The notes: generated from the sequence alone by a model not told the origin. Shown: positions 31,536-40,459, counted from the first letter of the stretch. The stretch is DNA of 64,000 bases from Lachnospiraceae bacterium (GCA_910575155.1 CAJTDX010000007.1:62001-126000), one strand, 5' to 3'. A program made the numbers and translations.

Positions 31536-32276
31536 TCAATCTTTTTCATATCCATTTCTTCGATAAAGTATTAAAAATACAAGAACGCTGATAATCAATT
31601 CTCCGATAAGCACCGCGAGATCCAGAGGTTTTAACGTATATGACATTCCCTCTGCAAATCCACTTGCCATCTCTGTCAACACCCCGGTAAACAAAAATCC
31701 TGAGATATGGTGCAATTTTTCGGAAAGATTTCCAAACATTGGAATCATCATAAATACGATCATCAATGGATAAGAAATCAAATTTGCATTCATCTGATTT
31801 TTGGCGCAGAGACCGACAATCATTCCCATTACACAACTAATCAGAGAGGCTGCCGCACTGACCAGTAAGAAAGCCGCAACAGATACCTGGCTCATAGAAA
31901 TACCACTAATCACCAATACCACAATATTGATTATATTCATCAACACAAATGGAAATAGAATACTTCCGATAAAATACTGCATTCCAGTGACTGATGACGT
32001 CATTAAGACCCGTAACGTATGTTTCTCTTTCTCTTCTGCAATGGCAGTTCCTACCATTAAGAATCCATCCATACACAAATTAAGAGATATTCCCAAACTC
32101 AGGATCAAAGACACCAGCATTGGTGATAAATCACCTCCTGAATTGATGCTATATAAAATTTTGAACATCCATACCATCGCCACAGTCAGAAGCGGCCCGA
32201 TCATAATCGCTGTATTGCGGCTGATACAAATCCATTTAATCTGTGCAACTGCTGTTAATTTATTGATATTATCCAT
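31536..32276 (-). CDS. ABC-2 type transporter permease
   Basis: A 246-aa membrane protein with about six transmembrane helices and the ABC-2 coupling segment AEEKEKHTLRVLMTSSVTGM. It has no large extracellular domain. It lies 13 bp after the ATPase gene and must form one exporter with it. In this setting, followed upstream by a LytTR regulator and a GHKL kinase, such exporters usually handle peptides or confer peptide-antibiotic tolerance; the substrate is not evident. Confidence 0.85.
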   Translation of the reverse strand: MDNINKLTAVAQIKWICISRNTAIMIGPLLTVAMVWMFKILYSINSGGDLSPMLVSLILSLGISLNLCMDGFLMVGTAIAEEKEKHTLRVLMTSSVTGMQYFIGSILFPFVLMNIINIVVLVISGISMSQVSVAAFLLVSAAASLISCVMGMIVGLCAKNQMNANLISYPLMIVFMMIPMFGNLSEKLHHISGFLFTGVLTEMASGFAEGMSYTLKPLDLAVLIGELIISVLVFLILYRRNGYEKD

Positions 32277-32289
32277 CTTAAAACTCCTC

Positions 32290-33156
32290 TCACATACTTG
32301 CTAATCCAAGGGATGCCCCTGTTACTTGTAAAAATACACGTTCCAATGTTGGTTCACAAGAATGAATACACTGTATTTCATCTCTCTGCATCCATTCTGA
32401 AATTTTTGCAATATTTTGAGGACTTTGCTCTAAGACGACTTCTTCCTGATTATTCAAAAGCAGACGATATTTTTTATTTTGATTATATTTCAGGCAAAGT
32501 TCTTTGGGCGAGCCGCACTCGACAATTTTCCCCTGATACAAAAGTGCAACTCTATCACAAAGTTTTGTGGCTTCTTCCATATTATGCGTAGTCAAAAAAA
32601 TTGACATACCTTCTTCTTTCAGTCCCAACAACATTTTATGAATAGATACCGCAGTCGATGGATCTAATCCGCTCGTCGGCTCATCAAGAAATAAAATTCT
32701 TGGCTTATGAAGCACTGCCCTGGCCAAAACAAGTCTTTGCGTCTGCCCTCTGGAAAGTTTACCTGCCGGCTTTTTACGATGTTCATACAATTCCACCTGA
32801 TGTAAGACTTCCTCCACTCTTGCACTGGGAACACGCCATATTTTTGCAAACATAATTAAATTCTGCCATACTGTCATTTTCTCATAAATTCCGCTCTGAT
32901 CAGAAACCACGCCAATTTTTTCATAAATTGATTCATCAATATTAACTGTATCTGTATCAAGAATTTTCGCCTCTCCGGATGTTTGCCTTAACTGTCCTGT
33001 GATTATTTTAATCGTGGTAGTTTTTCCAGCGCCCGACGGCCCTAAAAATCCAAGAATTTCGCCTTTATGAAGCGTAATATTGATATCCTTAAGCGCCAAT
33101 TCCGTCTTATAGCGCTTAGAAATATGTGATAAATCCAGTAATACACTTTGTTCCAT
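32290..33156 (-). CDS. ABC transporter ATP-binding protein
   Basis: A 288-aa ATPase with Walker A GPSGAGKTT, signature LSRGQTQR, Walker B ILFLDEPTSGLD and TTHNMEE. The C-terminal 65 residues form an extra regulatory-type domain common in bacteriocin-resistance ATPases of the BcrA type. ATG 33156 follows AGAGGGTT. It is the first gene of the ATPase-permease pair and lies downstream of the two-component genes on the same strand, separated by about 150 bp. Confidence 0.88.
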   Translation of the reverse strand: MEQSVLLDLSHISKRYKTELALKDINITLHKGEILGFLGPSGAGKTTTIKIITGQLRQTSGEAKILDTDTVNIDESIYEKIGVVSDQSGIYEKMTVWQNLIMFAKIWRVPSARVEEVLHQVELYEHRKKPAGKLSRGQTQRLVLARAVLHKPRILFLDEPTSGLDPSTAVSIHKMLLGLKEEGMSIFLTTHNMEEATKLCDRVALLYQGKIVECGSPKELCLKYNQNKKYRLLLNNQEEVVLEQSPQNIAKISEWMQRDEIQCIHSCEPTLERVFLQVTGASLGLASM

Positions 33157-33309
33157 AACATAACCCTCTTTCTAAATATTTTCTTTATAATTGCCCTGTT
33201 TTTCCAGCAATTATGATGGAAGTATCGTATCATGTTTTATCACCTTTTTGCTGAGTTCTGCCTGAATGATATACCATACTGCCTGAAATAGCCCGTGAAA
33301 CGCTGTCAT

Positions 33310-34044
33310 CTAAATTCTACTCAGCAACTCCCCCTTCATGCTTTTTGAAAACAGACATTTTTCTCCGTTATCCATAAGAATTTCCCGATGCTTTAAATCT
33401 AACTCCTGAATCTTATTTACATTGACCAGATACGACCTGTGAACCCTTAAAAAATGCTCCCTAAACTGCTCTTGCAGCTCCTGTATGCTGCCAATAAAAT
33501 CAATACAGTCATTCTTCGCATGAAGTTCTATTCTGTGTGTACGGGCACCTGTCTCAAAGAACATAATTTCATCCACTGGAACATGCTTGACAATATCCAG
33601 CACCTTTACTGTAAAGTATTCCTTTTGCTCTCCTTGCTCCTTACACATCCGCTCCGTAATGACCGCAAGGTTTTTGTACATTCCAGACAGCATTTTTTCA
33701 GAATCGCCCTTTACTATATAATCCAGCGCTTCCAGGTGATAGCGAAATGTCTCAAATGCCAGATCTGGAAAGGAAGTCACATAGATCAGAAAACCTCTGG
33801 TATCAAACTTACGAATCTGTTGTCCCAGCATAAATCCATCCATCGGCTCATCCTTAAGCTCCACATCCAGAAAATAAATTCCTCTCTTTGGATTCGCTGC
33901 CACCGCTTCAATAATTTCCCGGGGATGCCTGCTGCACAGAGCAATCTGCATATCATAACCTTGCATCATAATTTGTTTTTCTAAAAACGCTCTCTGCGCA
34001 GCGAGTATCATCGCATCATCTTCACAAATATAAATTGGAAGCAT
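33310..34044 (-). CDS. LytTR-family response regulator (AgrA-like)
   Basis: A 244-aa regulator with an N-terminal receiver (acidic pocket CEDD near residues 7-10, phospho-Asp60 in YFLDVEL) and a C-terminal LytTR DNA-binding domain (HRIELHAKNDCIDFIGSIQE, then FLRVHRSYLVNVNKI). ATG 34044 follows GGAGG; the longer frame starts with a TTG lacking a site. It ends 31 bp before the kinase gene start region in operon order and would control the adjacent ABC exporter. Confidence 0.9.
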   Translation of the reverse strand: MLPIYICEDDAMILAAQRAFLEKQIMMQGYDMQIALCSRHPREIIEAVAANPKRGIYFLDVELKDEPMDGFMLGQQIRKFDTRGFLIYVTSFPDLAFETFRYHLEALDYIVKGDSEKMLSGMYKNLAVITERMCKEQGEQKEYFTVKVLDIVKHVPVDEIMFFETGARTHRIELHAKNDCIDFIGSIQELQEQFREHFLRVHRSYLVNVNKIQELDLKHREILMDNGEKCLFSKSMKGELLSRI

Positions 34045-34074
34045 ATTTCTTTCCTCCACAATTTTTAACACTTC

Positions 34075-35451
34075 TTATTCCTGTATCTTTAACTCCTGAA
34101 TAAAATAACCATCCCTGATTGTTGTCAGAGAGAAGACATTTTCATAATGTTGTAAAATACTTTTATAACTTGCAAGTCCAATTCCTCTGTCCGCTCCTCT
34201 GGTAGAATAACCCTGCTGCCAAATTTTGTGAAAATCAATGTTTGAATACAATGAATTTCTTACCTGAAATGTTGTGCATTCTTCCTGGCTGCTAATCATA
34301 ATATGGATCTGCGGTTTTGGCTTCTTACCTTTTTTTCCCTGTACTTCATCAATAGCATTGTCAATCAGTATCCCCAGGCATCTGCACAAGTCAGTCGTTC
34401 TCAGCCGCGTTCTATCAAATGGACGCAATACTTCCAGTTCACAGGAAATCTGCTCCTGCTGCATTTTCTCCATTTTCCCCAACAGTAGCCCTTTTACCTC
34501 AAGCATATGAATATTTCCAAGCTGTGTCAATCTGCGTATCTGTTCCCCCACCTGAAAATCAAAATCACTTGTCATATCCTGGATAAAATTCTGCACTGCT
34601 TCCATATTTCCCTCTTTTGCCTGAAGGTACATGCCAGACATCATATTTTTATAATCATGACGGAATCTTCGCATTTCACTCTGCAGTTTTTCCAAACTCT
34701 CAATATAAGCATTTTGCTGCTGCATACTAATCTGCTGCGTCTGAATTTGCTTCTTTTGCATTTCCTGACGCCCTGCATAACCGAAAATAATAAAAACAAT
34801 CAGTAGATATAACAGAGAAACGACTGCATTATCGTCGCCAACCCGTTCTCCTATTTGTACCGTAAAATAAAGTATTTCAGACAAAATTGGGTATAAACTG
34901 ATAAAAATAATACTTACCTTTTTCGATTCTTTCCGTTCAATCCACAGTCGGAACATTTTCCCAACTCCAGTTTTATACAGAAACAGCACCCAGAGGATCT
35001 CTATAAGAGGTGTTAATAAATACAGAAAAAAATAATATATTAACCGTTCTCCCAAAATATCCAGATGAAAAGTCATATTAGGTGAAAATAAAACTCCTAT
35101 GTGTACCGCAAAAGATTCCAGCATTTCTAAAAAAACAGCCGAAATCCAACAAACCAGCAGATTTTCCCGATAGAGAAAATATAAATAAAACATTGCTCCT
35201 GTCATTCCCATATAGGTAAACAAGATTTGTCCTGCATTATACCTCCATCTAAAGATACCCACTTTATAAAAAACTGTCCCTATCAATGCCCAGACACAGA
35301 TAAATAATATCGTAAAAGCAATCATTTTCACTTTGCGCTCTCTTATTTGATACGGTTTTCGCTCCAAAAGTAACATAGAGATCCAGACCATAAACAGCAC
35401 ACTGATTGTCAAACCAAGGGTATTACCGCAGAAAAGGCCCCAAAAACTCAT
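34075..35451 (-). CDS. GHKL-type sensor histidine kinase (AgrC-like)
   Basis: A 458-aa kinase with six or seven N-terminal transmembrane helices (residues 1-225), a short coiled linker, the phospho-acceptor motif FRHDYKN (His near 265), an N box DNAIDE (near 367) and RGIGLASYK (near 425). This matches AgrC-type peptide sensors. The start follows AGAGGATT. No AgrD-like prepeptide or AgrB protease is visible nearby, so the ligand probably comes from elsewhere, such as a bacteriocin. Confidence 0.9.
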   Translation of the reverse strand: MSFWGLFCGNTLGLTISVLFMVWISMLLLERKPYQIRERKVKMIAFTILFICVWALIGTVFYKVGIFRWRYNAGQILFTYMGMTGAMFYLYFLYRENLLVCWISAVFLEMLESFAVHIGVLFSPNMTFHLDILGERLIYYFFLYLLTPLIEILWVLFLYKTGVGKMFRLWIERKESKKVSIIFISLYPILSEILYFTVQIGERVGDDNAVVSLLYLLIVFIIFGYAGRQEMQKKQIQTQQISMQQQNAYIESLEKLQSEMRRFRHDYKNMMSGMYLQAKEGNMEAVQNFIQDMTSDFDFQVGEQIRRLTQLGNIHMLEVKGLLLGKMEKMQQEQISCELEVLRPFDRTRLRTTDLCRCLGILIDNAIDEVQGKKGKKPKPQIHIMISSQEECTTFQVRNSLYSNIDFHKIWQQGYSTRGADRGIGLASYKSILQHYENVFSLTTIRDGYFIQELKIQE

Positions 35452-36145
35452 AATCCTCTTTTACCTCCTACAACTTCTCACAATCCTGGCAATCCAGGAT
35501 TTGCATTTCTCTTACTGCTGATACAAATCCACCGCGCAAAACTCGCCAGTACTCTGTTTCAACTTTCCTTGTGCCCTATCACTACACTTTTATCTCCTAT
35601 AAGGCAATAAGATTTGGAAATATCCGACATCAGAGAGCTATTGTTAAGTGTTTTTGTAAACTTTTTCTTCATTCTCTCAGATTATATACACAATGAATAT
35701 ATTGGCGTAACCTTTCTCCCCACAGATATCACAACAAAAAGCTATGTATTATAATATATTTATGCTATCGGGTCAAAACCCCTATTTATAATTTTCTCTT
35801 ATGAAAATTGCATAAAAAGTCAGAGTAACTTCATTGACAATCCACTGAAAACACCTTATTTTTTTGCATTATCACGGTAATTTCCCCTGGAAAAGGGTTT
35901 TGACCCCAATATCATATTTATAATATAAATTATTACAAATCAATATTGTATTTAAACAATAAATTTTATTTGTAGATACTTGTAATACTTATAGAGATTT
36001 TTGTAGATTCTTGAATACAAAATAAAAGACTTGCAGTAACTCAATCAAGCCAATTTTATTATATATTCCATGTATATTCATCACCATCTCTGCTAACAAC
36101 AATTTTCTTTTTGCAGATAGCTTTGTTGAGATAATTAGAACCTAC
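35452..36145. other. A+T-rich gap with an inverted-repeat element
   Basis: No intact gene is supported over about 690 bp. A minus-strand stretch near 35470-35560 reads EYWRVLRGGFVSAVREM without a start and could be a remnant. A pair of inverted 12-bp repeats lies at 35770-35781 and 35895-35906. This region must contain the promoter of the two-component operon. Confidence 0.4.
35770..35906. repeat. Inverted-repeat pair GGGTCAAAACCC / GGGTTTTGACCC
   Basis: The two 12-bp arms are perfect reverse complements 137 bp apart end to end, each extended by partial similarity (ATGCTATC versus ATGATATT outside). No coding capacity lies between. This looks like a small non-autonomous element or a regulatory stem. 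Confidence 0.5.
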
Positions 36146-36436
36146 CTAAAGGTAATCCCTCCCGACACGACTCATATCCTTTACTATGACTGTGCTGATG
36201 TCTCCTTTTTCAATTCGGTTTAACATCTGCTTCCATCCCGGACGGTCAAAATTCCCGCCCAAAAATCCGTCATCCGTAAAATGCTCCGTATTGGTGTACC
36301 CGTTGCTTTCTGCATAGTCTTCCAGCATTTTCTTCTGGTTGACTATGCTGTCGCTGTCTCCCGCAAGCCCATCGTCCCTTGAGAGTCGCTTGTAAAGAGC
36401 TGTTATTCTGTTGTCACCAGCCGTCCTGTTGTTCAT
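36146..36436 (-). pseudogene. Truncated serine recombinase (TnpX-like N-terminus)
   Basis: 96 residues of a resolvase domain: ITALYKRLSRDDGLAGDSDS, then IVNQKKMLEDYAESNGY, DDGFLGGNFDRPGW and VIVKDMSRVGRDYL, where it stops. The catalytic-serine motif (YKRLSRDD) is present, but most of the catalytic domain and all of the DNA-binding part are absent. AAAGGAG precedes the ATG. It differs clearly from the recombinase at the left end, so it marks a second mobile element inside or before this one. Confidence 0.8.
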
Positions 36437-36614
36437 TCCGAACTCCTTTCCAGCGGCTGGCTCATCTGTGGTGAATCCATCATATCACAATTTCCGCCTC
36501 CTGTCAGCATCTCATTACATATTAAGGGGATGGTCTGTGACTGACCATGAAGGCATTGCGATTACAATGGCTATGGGGAATACGCCGCAGGCTGTGACGA
36601 TGTAATTACAGAAA

Positions 36615-37028
36615 GGATATGCGGAAAGATACGACTGGATCGTGAAAGAATTTACCGACCTTGCCTTTACCTTTATGACAAGCTTCCTTTATTACATGGA
36701 TTATGATACGATTGATGAACAGACACGCAGCCTATACCGTCAGGGTATTTCCGCTTTCGGCGGCATATCCCCGACTTACCGGCTTGCGCCGGAAAAGGAT
36801 GCGCCCGTTATCGTATGAAATTTCCATTCGCTGCTTGTCATGGTGCAGATGTGCTTTTCCTTCATGCTAACGGATAAGGACACTGATATGCGTATGTGCA
36901 AGCATTGTAAAAAAGCCTTTGTTGCAAGCCGGAAGGGAAATGAATTTTGCAGCCAGAGGTGCAAGAACCAGTTTAACGTCTACAAATTGAGGAAAAAGAA
37001 AAGGAGGAACAAATCGGATAACCGCTAA
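36615..37028 (+). pseudogene. DUF6076-like protein remnant with a nonsense codon
   Basis: The frame reads IVKEFTDLAFTFMTSFLYYM to PEKDAPVIV, meets TGA at about 36816-36818, and continues in frame as HSLLVMVQMCFSFMLTDKD. It then enters a zinc-finger-like tail (MCKHCKKAFVASRKGNEFCS, QRCKNQF) and ends at 37028. The Cys4 tail is characteristic of this hypothetical family. The N-terminal part is missing. The tail alone could be made from ATG 36840, but a function is doubtful. Confidence 0.6.
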
Positions 37029-37069
37029 AAATGCTTGCGGCACTTTGGAGATTGTGGTATATTAAACAT

Positions 37070-37182
37070 AAAGAAGGGCATCTGCGTCAACAGATGCCCA
37101 ACAGGAGCTACCGATAGACGGTTAGCCCAATTAGTTAGATGCAAAAAATAACCGTATCCTTTGGTTGGGGGCGGTTATTTTT
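37070..37182 (+). ncRNA. Antisense antitoxin RNA of a type I toxin locus
   Basis: A promoter TTGCGG (37035-37040)-17 bp-TATATT (37058-37063) would start an RNA near 37070. It begins with a perfect hairpin GGGCATCTG-CGTCAA-CAGATGCCC (37076-37099) and ends at a bidirectional terminator, AAAAATAACCG (37144-37154) with CGGTTATTTTT (37172-37182). The terminator overlaps the toxin stop codon, so the two RNAs can pair at their 3' ends. This layout matches known holin-like toxin/antisense RNA loci of Gram-positive mobile elements. Confidence 0.7.
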
Positions 37183-37279
37183 GTGTCTTGTTATTATCTT
37201 TGCTGCCGATGGCGTATCCGAGACCGAAACAGGTCAGGCATAAGCCAAGCACTGAAATCAATCCTTCTATCGTCAACAT
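37175..37279 (-). CDS. Holin-like type I toxin peptide
   Basis: A 34-aa membrane peptide too short for routine gene calling: MLTIEGLISVLGLCLTCFGL, then GYAIGSKDNN and a basic tail. One hydrophobic helix followed by polar residues is the hallmark of the putative holin-like toxin family. GGAGGG precedes ATG 37279. Overproduction of such peptides damages the membrane; an antisense RNA from the opposite strand should hold it in check. It may help maintain the cotJC element. Confidence 0.8.
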   Translation of the reverse strand: MLTIEGLISVLGLCLTCFGLGYAIGSKDNNKTQK

Positions 37280-37988
37280 TCGCTTCAGCCCTCCTTTCCC
37301 AGATTCCGTTTCCGGTATCTATGTAATCGGAGGGTCACAGTCCCTCCGGAGAGGGCTAACCGCCTACCATCTTAGTAGTTCCAAATAAATACTACCACAT
37401 TTCGACAGGAACTTCAATCTGATTTTCACACCGCACCGTGAAAATTCCCCGAAAACTCCAGCCATATTTTTCACAAAATCCAGCCATTGACATTTTTAAT
37501 GCAATGGGGAACTTTGTTCCCCTTGATCGCCTTTCTTTGTGCTAAACTGTTTACAGATACGAATAAAAGAATTATCACCTTCTCCCTTTACCACAACATC
37601 TGCAAGTTTCCATTCACCACAAATGAGCCAGCCGCATATGTTGTATTTTTGCAGATGTGCATTTCCGCTAAATACTGCGTTTGCCGGAAATGTTTACATC
37701 TACAGTTCACAACATATCACATCTGTGATATAATAGCTTTCCGTAAACATTAATACATCAAACAATAAGTTTCTGATACATTCCACGTAGAATAATTGCT
37801 TCTGAGATACCAGAACGAAAAATAACGGCGCAGCGTGTTGCTATATCTGATTTTTCTGACACAGTAACTGAACAATCAGACAAGTGAATATGACAGTTAT
37901 TTATTATTTGGTGTATAGTACTCATGTGGACAGGCAGTTCTGAACGTCTAAGTACTGACCGGACAGAGCGCCAGAGGAGGCACACAAA
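37280..37988. other. Non-coding region with a promoter-operator
   Basis: No gene is supported. A hairpin GGGGAAC-TTT-GTTCCCC lies at 37506-37522. A promoter with an overlapping palindrome is described separately at 37706-37734. The last 100 bp lead into the ribosome site (AGGAGG) of the next gene. Confidence 0.45.
37706..37734 (+). promoter_or_regulatory. Promoter with a palindromic operator over the -10 box
   Basis: TTCACA (37706-37711) and a perfect TATAAT (37729-37734) are 17 bp apart. An 18-bp palindrome, ATATCACA-TC-TGTGATAT (37714-37731), fills the spacer and overlaps the -10 box, the position of a repressor site. It could drive the hypothetical gene that starts 255 bp downstream. Confidence 0.55.
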
Positions 37989-38990
37989 ATGCACGTATAT
38001 CATAACAAAAATATAGGGGAAAAAGGCAGGACTGAAACCAGGCTGACCGCCCTCCCTGTCAATCATTCTTTTCTATGGGGAGAACAGGAAATGTTGATCC
38101 CGGCGGTCTATACAGGCAAAGCGGGCACCGCACTTGACATATGCGCGAAAATCCCGATAGAAGATATGGCGGCATTCCTGAAAAAATGGAATTATGAACG
38201 GCAAATGTCCTTAAAAACCCCGGAAGAATTTGAACAGATCGATGCCGACAATCCTGGAAGCAGAGAATTCTCCGTAAAAATATGCCTTGATGATACGCCG
38301 CTGTTATGCCGCATGAGCAGCGGCCTGATGTGGTATCCGAAAAGTATAATCCAGATGAAAAACGCCGATTGGGCCAGCGAAGACAAATTCAAAAATCATA
38401 AGTCGGCAGAGGATTGGATGAATGCATATAACTGCGACAGGGAGTGCTGCTGGTATTTTGAGCGGCTTTCCTATCATTGGGAAGGGGAACCGATCCTGTC
38501 ACCACAAAAAATATCACTGGCGTTTCAGGCAAACTCCATTTCCATCACTGCGGGACATTTTACCACTGGCACTTCCTGCGACGGTAAAACAATAAAAACA
38601 ATCCATCCTGTCACCGGGCAGGAATACACTGTGACCCTGCATGGGTGCGAACAGATCAGACATAATTTCGCAGAAATTGGAGCCAAAGGCGTGATTTACC
38701 CGGAATACTGCCAAATACTTTCCTACCGTATTACACCGGAAATTGATCCCAGCATATTCTCCATCCGGGACTGTGCAGAAGGCGACCATCCACGAATGGA
38801 TGATACCCAGGGACAGACAGGCAGGTCAGACGGTTCCATAGCCGTGTTTATGGCTGGAAAAAATACTGTTTCTGAAAAGCAGGCGGCATCTTCCCTGTAT
38901 TTTAGTCCTGTATCGGAAGTGCAATGGAGAATGGTATTCCAGGTAAAGCCAAGGAATGATGTTGAAATCAGTTTTCCCATCAAAGCATAA
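37989..38990 (+). CDS. Conserved hypothetical protein
   Basis: A 333-aa soluble protein with no signal peptide. It starts MHVYHNKNIGEKGRTETRLT behind AGGAGG. Mid-protein motifs such as CDRECCWYFERLSYHWEGEP and ISITAGHFTTGTSC and a strand-rich C-terminus suggest a beta-fold, but I do not recognise a family with an assigned role. It stands alone on its strand between the toxin locus and the immunity genes. Confidence 0.65.
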   Translation: MHVYHNKNIGEKGRTETRLTALPVNHSFLWGEQEMLIPAVYTGKAGTALDICAKIPIEDMAAFLKKWNYERQMSLKTPEEFEQIDADNPGSREFSVKICLDDTPLLCRMSSGLMWYPKSIIQMKNADWASEDKFKNHKSAEDWMNAYNCDRECCWYFERLSYHWEGEPILSPQKISLAFQANSISITAGHFTTGTSCDGKTIKTIHPVTGQEYTVTLHGCEQIRHNFAEIGAKGVIYPEYCQILSYRITPEIDPSIFSIRDCAEGDHPRMDDTQGQTGRSDGSIAVFMAGKNTVSEKQAASSLYFSPVSEVQWRMVFQVKPRNDVEISFPIKA

Positions 38991-39029
38991 ATTCATCCAA
39001 ATAACGGTAAAAACATTAATGCTCTGGTT

Positions 39030-39479
39030 TTATCTGCTGTATTCTGCTTCCAAAGGAGCGATAACTTCTGGATTCTGCTTCACCCATGCCATAGCGCAGC
39101 TGCATAGAATGTGTGTCAATCGGTCATCTATAAACCCCTTTTGTCCATTCTCCTTTAGAAGCGTTACCACAACTCCTGCCATTTCCAAATCTTCTTCGTT
39201 AAATCCATTGCCCAATTGCAGATACTTCAAAAAAACATCCAGCATTTTCTGAAAATCCTCGTCCCAGTTCATACAGCCGTTATCTAAAAACTCATGCTGT
39301 ATTCTGCCGGAAATTCGGATTAGTTCTCCCTGTGCTGTCTGTGCTTTTCCATACGACGGAACAAGGTAATCTCAAAGCATCCGAAACGCCTTATTCTCAT
39401 CCTCCTCATTTGGGACACTGATGGGTGAAACGCCGTCGTGGACAGTTTTTTCTTTGGATTTTATATTATTTTCATCCAT
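39030..39479 (-). pseudogene. Putative immunity-type protein with one in-frame TGA
   Basis: A 149-codon frame starts ATG 39479 behind GGAGGAAAT and reads MDENNIKSKEKTVHDGVSPI to AFRML. It meets TGA at 39372-39374, then continues in frame (DYLVPSYGKAQTAQGELIRI, RIQHEFLDNGCMNWDEDFQK, ILCSCAMAWVKQNPEVI) to 39030. A single substitution therefore splits an otherwise intact gene. The small acidic soluble protein and its position beside Imm51 suggest an immunity protein; the family is not firmly recognised. The 80-aa piece from 39272 could be a restart product. Confidence 0.6.
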
Positions 39480-39504
39480 TATCTATTTCCTCCAGTTTTT
39501 ACAT

Positions 39505-40071
39505 TCAACGATCAAACAGCGAACCTGTACAACTGTGTACAGCGCCGTCATCTTCTGTATATGTTGAGATAAAGCGGGGTTCACGCTTTGCGCAATGATA
39601 AAACCGCAGCAAGAGATCTGCAACACCTGCTTTTTTCTCAATTCCTAAACGATCTGCTAATTCCTGTTGCGCCTGGGGCAGATTAAACGCAATCTCCTCA
39701 GCATGTTCCATATGTTCCTCAAAGACTTCTTTTGCATACGCTTCAAGACTTTCCCTGTCCTGATACGCTCCTTCTTCTAGGTAATCCAGCCAATAGGGAC
39801 AGTTTACCACAAATTCAAAAAACTCTTCCAGATTATCCGCAATTCTGCCGCATTGACCTTCGCTTCCCCAAAAACCGATTGAGCCGTCTTCCAATAATAT
39901 GTACTCGTCTCCGGAACCTGCTCCTGCAAATGTTTTTCCGCAAAGATTATAGACCAAATGTCCGCATTCATCCTGGGGGCGCTTAAATTCCGGGAAAATT
40001 TCTATGTCGCAGACGTCGCATAGCAAGTCTGATAAATCATGATCCTCACGCAGCATCTTAATAAAATCCAT
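39505..40071 (-). CDS. Putative SUKH-like immunity protein
   Basis: A 188-aa acidic soluble protein. The segment YILLEDGSIGFWGSEGQCGR followed by IADNLEEFFEFVVNCPYWLD recalls SMI1/KNR4 (SUKH) immunity folds, where a strand-rich core is followed by a helix monitoring dedicated toxins. The C-terminus (about 120-188) is helical and unassigned. It sits in the same orientation as Imm51 and the split gene, forming an immunity array without a visible toxin. The family call is tentative. Confidence 0.5.
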   Translation of the reverse strand: MDFIKMLREDHDLSDLLCDVCDIEIFPEFKRPQDECGHLVYNLCGKTFAGAGSGDEYILLEDGSIGFWGSEGQCGRIADNLEEFFEFVVNCPYWLDYLEEGAYQDRESLEAYAKEVFEEHMEHAEEIAFNLPQAQQELADRLGIEKKAGVADLLLRFYHCAKREPRFISTYTEDDGAVHSCTGSLFDR

Positions 40072-40105
40072 TTCACAGCGCCTCCATTGAACATCGCTCT
40101 TCTCA

Positions 40106-40459
40106 TTAGTCTGGTTCAGCCCGGCTGAATAACTCAGATATCAGGGCTTGATCCTCACAGGCTTTCTTAAAATGACGGATAAAATCTGCCAGAGCTTCCG
40201 CATCTCCTGAATAGGCGCAGAACATATCCGCTTCCGGGTCAAAGCTGATCTTTCCCTGCTGTTTTGGAAGCCTTTCATCTAAAAATACCTGTGCCAGACG
40301 TTCCCAGTCATAGCCGCTGCCTATAAATCCCTCGTCTGCGCGGGCATCAAAAATATCCTGCAGATACCCGCCTGCATTCAAACAAACAGATGCTCCGGAT
40401 TTTTGCTCCACCCAGAAAAACGGAGCGATTTCGTTTTCAAACTCTTTTGTGACTGCCAT
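40106..40459 (-). CDS. Immunity protein 51 (Imm51) family
   Basis: A 117-aa protein with the Imm51 pattern: PFFWVEQKSGASVCLNAGGY, FIGSGYDWERLAQVFLDERL, ISFDPEADMFCAYSGDAEAL and a helical end DFIRHFKKACED. Imm51 proteins neutralise toxins of contact- or secretion-dependent polymorphic systems. ATG 40459 follows GGAGGG. No toxin gene is near, so this is an orphan immunity gene that may protect against neighbours. Confidence 0.75.
   Translation of the reverse strand: MAVTKEFENEIAPFFWVEQKSGASVCLNAGGYLQDIFDARADEGFIGSGYDWERLAQVFLDERLPKQQGKISFDPEADMFCAYSGDAEALADFIRHFKKACEDQALISELFSRAEPD

Noticed and set aside
35470-35560. AgrD-like autoinducer peptide gene upstream of the kinase
   Set aside because: Minus-strand frames were read for a Cys-containing prepeptide. 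The only candidates are a 16-codon TTG frame and a startless fragment, without AgrD features.
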